A stretch of DNA of 8,740 bases from an uncultured Mycoplasmatota bacterium. GTDB taxonomy: Bacteria; Bacillota_I; Bacilli_A; RF39; UBA660. Each line of letters opens with the position of its first letter. The first letter of the stretch is position 1. The translations under genes and the position numbers were made by a program. The DNA lies in NCBI GenBank assembly GCA_900553045.1, contig USBW01000018.1, forward strand, positions 1 to 8,740, given 5' to 3'. Below are positions 7,071-8,740 of this stretch, piece by piece. The notes beneath the pieces were generated by a model. It saw only the letters and a list, made by a program, of their open reading frames with translations. It did not search any database and was not told the origin of the DNA.

Positions 7071-7098
7071 AAAAAATAAACACGAAGGGTGTTTATTT
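7069..7098 (-). terminator. Intrinsic terminator of the rpsF-ssb-rpsR operon
   Basis: On the minus strand AAATAAACAC (7098-7089) pairs with GTGTTTATTT (7083-7074) around the five-base loop CCTTC, followed by further T residues (T8 in total, 7076-7069). The stem contains the rpsR TAA stop at 7095-7093. This is a strong, compact terminator that ends the S6-SSB-S18 unit and is followed at once by the rplI promoter. Confidence 0.87.
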
Positions 7099-7314
7099 AA
7101 CGAATGGTAATAAACCAATCATACGAGCTTTTTTAATTTGTTCTGCTATATATCTTTGATGTTTTGCACAGTTACCAGTAGCACGTCTTGGTAAGATCTT
7201 ACCTTGAGCGCTGATATACTTTCTTAAAGTTTCAACATCTTTATAGTCAACATCAACATTTTTGCCTGTACACATATAGCACACTTTTTTCTTTTTACGA
7301 TAAAATTCTGCCAT
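7093..7314 (-). CDS. rpsR: 30S ribosomal protein S18, zinc-type (C+)
   Basis: A 73-residue small-subunit protein that pairs with S6 on the 16S rRNA platform. Recognisable stretches are VCYMCTGKN (11-19), [25 protein letters not shown] (23-47), [23 protein letters not shown] (49-71). Cys12, Cys15, Cys49 and His52 form a likely zinc site; Bacillus subtilis S18 lacks most of these residues. A full AAGGAGG site (7327-7321) lies 6 bases before the ATG. It follows ssb by 14 bases, and its stop codon sits in the operon terminator. Confidence 0.98.
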   Translation of the reverse strand: MAEFYRKKKKVCYMCTGKNVDVDYKDVETLRKYISAQGKILPRRATGNCAKHQRYIAEQIKKARMIGLLPFVK

Positions 7315-7328
7315 GTTTATCCTCCTTT

Positions 7329-7826
7329 TTAAAATGGTAGGTCGTCATCTTCAATTTTTATTTCTTCACCAAAATCCTGGAAAGGATCGTTACTTTCGGC
7401 TGAATTCATACCACTTGGAGCAGAACTTGATGCTATAGGATCTCTGAAATCATATGGATTAACACCGACATTATCAGAGCCAGCATTAACTGCTCTTTGT
7501 TCACGACTTGCCTTAGTATCTAAAAATTGAACGTTATCAGCAATTACTTCAGTTACATAACGTTTATTGCCATTTTGGTCGTCGTAACTTCTAGTTTGGA
7601 TTCTACCATCAATTGCTACTTGACTACCTTGATTTAAATAATTTTTAACGTTTTCAGCTTGCTTTCGCCAAACAACAATATTAATAAAATCTGTGCCACG
7701 CTCACCGCTCTGATCAGCAAATGGTCTATTGACAGCAAGTGAAAAAGTAGCAACAGCTATATTACTGCTTGTATAACGAAGTTCTGGATCTCTTACTAAT
7801 CTTCCGATTAAAAATACTTTATTCAT
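7329..7826 (-). CDS. ssb: Single-stranded DNA-binding protein
   Basis: Binds single-stranded DNA during replication, recombination and repair, normally as a homotetramer. The 165 residues comprise an OB-fold (about 1-105: [80 protein letters not shown]), a flexible Ser/Asn/Asp linker, and the conserved acidic tip DDDLPF that recruits partner proteins. Length is typical for Bacillota. The ATG follows GAGGT, which runs into the TAG of rpsF 8 bases upstream. It lies between rpsF and rpsR, the standard arrangement in this phylum, which ties SSB supply to ribosomal protein control. Confidence 0.98.
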   Translation of the reverse strand: MNKVFLIGRLVRDPELRYTSSNIAVATFSLAVNRPFADQSGERGTDFINIVVWRKQAENVKNYLNQGSQVAIDGRIQTRSYDDQNGNKRYVTEVIADNVQFLDTKASREQRAVNAGSDNVGVNPYDFRDPIASSSAPSGMNSAESNDPFQDFGEEIKIEDDDLPF

Positions 7827-7834
7827 ATTTACCT

Positions 7835-8122
7835 CTATTCTTCTACTTTAACTACTAATGAACGGATAATATTTTCATTAACATTTGAAATATGATTGAA
7901 AGCATTGACGGCTTCTTTATCTCCTTCAATTACATATAGGAAATAATAACCTTTCTTATGCTTTTTAATTTCATATGCCAAATCCTTTTGACCCATATCT
8001 TTTTCAGAAGTAATTTTACCACCGTTAGCAGTTATGACATTTTTTACTTCTAAAGCAACGTTTTTAATTGAAGCTTCATCTAAGGTAGGATTAACTATGA
8101 ACATGATTTCATATTTTTTCAT
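7835..8122 (-). CDS. rpsF: 30S ribosomal protein S6
   Basis: A 95-residue small-subunit protein that binds 16S rRNA as a heterodimer with S18. Family landmarks are the start MKKYEIMFIVNPTLDEASI, the central GQKDLAYEIKKHKKGYYFLYVIEG (about 44-67) and the end ENIIRSLVVKVEE. Length is normal, with no C-terminal extension. A full-strength AAGGAGGTG site (8137-8129) lies 6 bases before the ATG. The first gene of the rpsF-ssb-rpsR operon, it is preceded by a structured leader of about 60 bases in which this same site can be paired, and by a strong promoter. Confidence 0.98.
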   Translation of the reverse strand: MKKYEIMFIVNPTLDEASIKNVALEVKNVITANGGKITSEKDMGQKDLAYEIKKHKKGYYFLYVIEGDKEAVNAFNHISNVNENIIRSLVVKVEE

Positions 8123-8183
8123 TTTCTACACCTCCTTCTGGACATCTGGCTTCTTAATGAAGCAAGGAGTAATTTCAATACTC
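8123..8183 (-). promoter_or_regulatory. Structured rpsF leader, candidate S6:S18 autoregulatory motif
   Basis: Minus-strand RNA from the inferred start (about 8183) to the rpsF ATG. Pairings found by eye: CTCCTT (8169-8164) with AAGGAG of the ribosome binding site (8137-8132), 6 bp; stacked inside it GCTTC (8163-8159) with GAAGC (8153-8149), loop ATTAA; and an 11-base 3' bulge CAGATGTCCAG (8148-8138). An alternative upstream hairpin, GAGTA (8184-8180) with TACTC (8171-8167), shares bases with the first stem, so the two exclude each other. A bulge between a stem and a hairpin is the described layout of the S6:S18 complex-binding motif, but that motif carries CCG in the bulge and here it is CCA. 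The pairings are seen; the regulatory role is inferred. Confidence 0.55.
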
Positions 8184-8189
8184 GTGTGT

Positions 8190-8219
8190 ATTATACCAGT
8201 AAATACTATGCTTTGGCAA
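8190..8219 (-). promoter_or_regulatory. Strong extended -10 promoter of rpsF-ssb-rpsR
   Basis: On the minus strand TTGCCA (8219-8214; five of six matches to TTGACA) is 18 bases from a perfect TATAAT (8195-8190), which is preceded by TGG, an extended -10. Start of transcription is expected near 8183. A-tracts just upstream of the -35 (minus strand, about 8250-8221) could act as an UP element, as expected for a ribosomal protein operon. Confidence 0.87.
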
Positions 8220-8470
8220 GTATTTTTTTGTGCTTTTAAAAAAATCTTGGATTTTAAAATTAAATTTCTGTTTCTAAGTAAAGTGAAGTGAGATTTAGTA
8301 TTAGAAAACTTATTATTTTTTAATACTATTTCTAAAACTAAATTACAATTAATAATTTAACTAATTAAAATTTAAAAATTTTGGTACTTAAAATCGTCTA
8401 GTTTTCTCTATTTTTCTTAATTATAAGACTTTTAACTAAAATTTAGTTTTGTAATTAACTTTTTCACAAG
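8220..8470. other. AT-rich intergenic stretch between fic and the rpsF promoter; no gene seen
   Basis: About 250 bases of very AT-rich DNA without a credible coding frame on either strand. I see A/T tracts next to the rpsF -35 and a few short inverted repeats: TAGTATTA (8296-8303) with TAATACTA (8321-8328); AAAACTAAATT (8334-8344) with AATTTAGTTTT (8440-8450); and the palindrome AACTAAAATTTAGTT (8434-8448). In such AT-rich sequence short palindromes can be chance. I find no DnaA-box cluster, tRNA or mobile-element end. Confidence 0.5.
8296..8328. repeat. AT-rich inverted repeat, 8-bp arms
   Basis: TAGTATTA and TAATACTA are perfect inverted arms separated by 17 bases of mostly T and A. A weak hairpin could form, but no U-tract follows either side and no gene ends here, so it is not called a terminator. 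Function unknown; may be chance in AT-rich sequence. Confidence 0.3.
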
Positions 8471-8495
8471 TAAAAGCACTCAAATTTAAGAGTGC
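8471..8495 (-). terminator. Intrinsic terminator of the fic gene
   Basis: On the minus strand GCACTC (8495-8490) pairs with GAGTGC (8481-8476) around an 8-base AT loop, then TTTTA. It lies directly after the fic TAG and about 250 bases before the rpsF promoter, so the Fic gene is a separate transcription unit. The stem is short but GC-rich for this genome. Confidence 0.75.
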
Positions 8496-8740
8496 CTAAT
8501 TTCCAATTATATTCTTTAAATCATTGGAGCAATAAATATTTATATATTCTAATCTTTCTTCTTCACTTATAATATGACTATTCTTTTTAAACATTTCTTT
8601 TAATTTTTTATAATCTCCATTGATACTTTCATGACTAGCAACAATCATATCCATCTTAGATACATTTGTAAGATCTAAATATATTCCGTTTATTTTAGCA
8701 AGTGATTCTATAAATACTCTTTGAGTTCTACCATTGCCTT
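8496..8740 (-). CDS. fic: Fic-domain protein, C-terminal 80 residues (5' end outside window)
   Basis: The reading frame enters from the right edge and stops at TAG (8498-8496). Its first residues are GNGRTQRVFIESLAKINGIYLDL, the second half of the Fic active-site motif HxFx(D/E)GNGRxxR followed by the helix typical of E. coli Fic/VbhT-like proteins. The two bases left over at the edge (AA) fit GAA, the expected Glu. Fic proteins mostly transfer AMP from ATP to target proteins; GNGR binds the phosphates, and the catalytic His would lie just outside the window. After the Fic core come MDMIVASHESINGDYKKLKEMFKKN and a tail of about 27 residues ending IIGN. No antitoxin can be seen, because the upstream side is missing. 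Family call good; toxin or housekeeping role undecided. Confidence 0.82.
   Translation of the reverse strand, partial: GNGRTQRVFIESLAKINGIYLDLTNVSKMDMIVASHESINGDYKKLKEMFKKNSHIISEEERLEYINIYCSNDLKNIIGN

Noticed and set aside
7061..7075. TTATCCAAAA as a DnaA box near dnaB
   Set aside because: Only part of TTATCCACA matches, it is single, and it is explained by the rplI -35 and the terminator U-tract.
8034..8291. Plus-strand open frame of 85 codons over rpsF start, leader and promoter
   Set aside because: It runs antisense through rpsF, its leader and its promoter; the peptide is low-complexity Phe/Ile/Lys with no recognisable domain.
8220..8470. Replication origin or CRISPR-like array in the AT-rich gap
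   Set aside because: No DnaA-box cluster, no regular direct repeats with spacers; only scattered short AT palindromes.

Overview
The window looks like chromosomal DNA from an AT-rich, low-GC Gram-positive bacterium (Bacillota; Bacilli, Erysipelotrichia or a peptidoglycan-bearing Tenericutes-like relative). The reasons are strong AGGAGG/AGGTGG ribosome binding sites, sigma-A style promoters, the order rpsF-ssb-rpsR followed by rplI-dnaB, and the walJ-rlmH pair. The standard code fits: tryptophan is TGG throughout and every conserved gene reads through full length. All 13 stop codons seen are TAA or TAG.

Layout from left to right. Bases 1-123 (+) are the 3' end of a hydrogenase maturation chaperone gene (hypC) with clearly higher GC than everything else. 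A 124-residue protein of unknown function follows (123-497, +), with its start overlapping the hypC stop. It converges on ung, and both genes end inside one bidirectional terminator hairpin. The other genes are on the minus strand. In transcription order (right to left) they are: the C-terminal end of a Fic-domain protein with its terminator; an intergenic stretch of about 370 bases holding the rpsF promoter and leader; the operon rpsF-ssb-rpsR with a terminator; a promoter and the operon rplI-dnaB-M23 peptidase-walJ-like MBL protein-rlmH with a terminator; then alsT-ung.

The genes are mostly housekeeping: ribosomal proteins S6, S18 and L9, single-strand binding protein, replicative helicase, 23S rRNA methyltransferase RlmH, a membrane-anchored LysM-G5-M23 cell-wall hydrolase, a YycJ/WalJ-type metallo-hydrolase, a sodium:amino-acid symporter and uracil-DNA glycosylase. 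Gene packing is tight: stop and start codons abut or overlap, and ribosome binding sites often lie in the preceding gene.

No clearly new multi-gene system is visible. The points most worth a second look are the abrupt composition change at the hypC junction, the unknown ORF behind it, the candidate S6:S18 autoregulatory leader of rpsF (bulge with CCA instead of CCG), the cell-wall hydrolase sitting where walRKHI would be expected, and the truncated Fic protein at the right edge.
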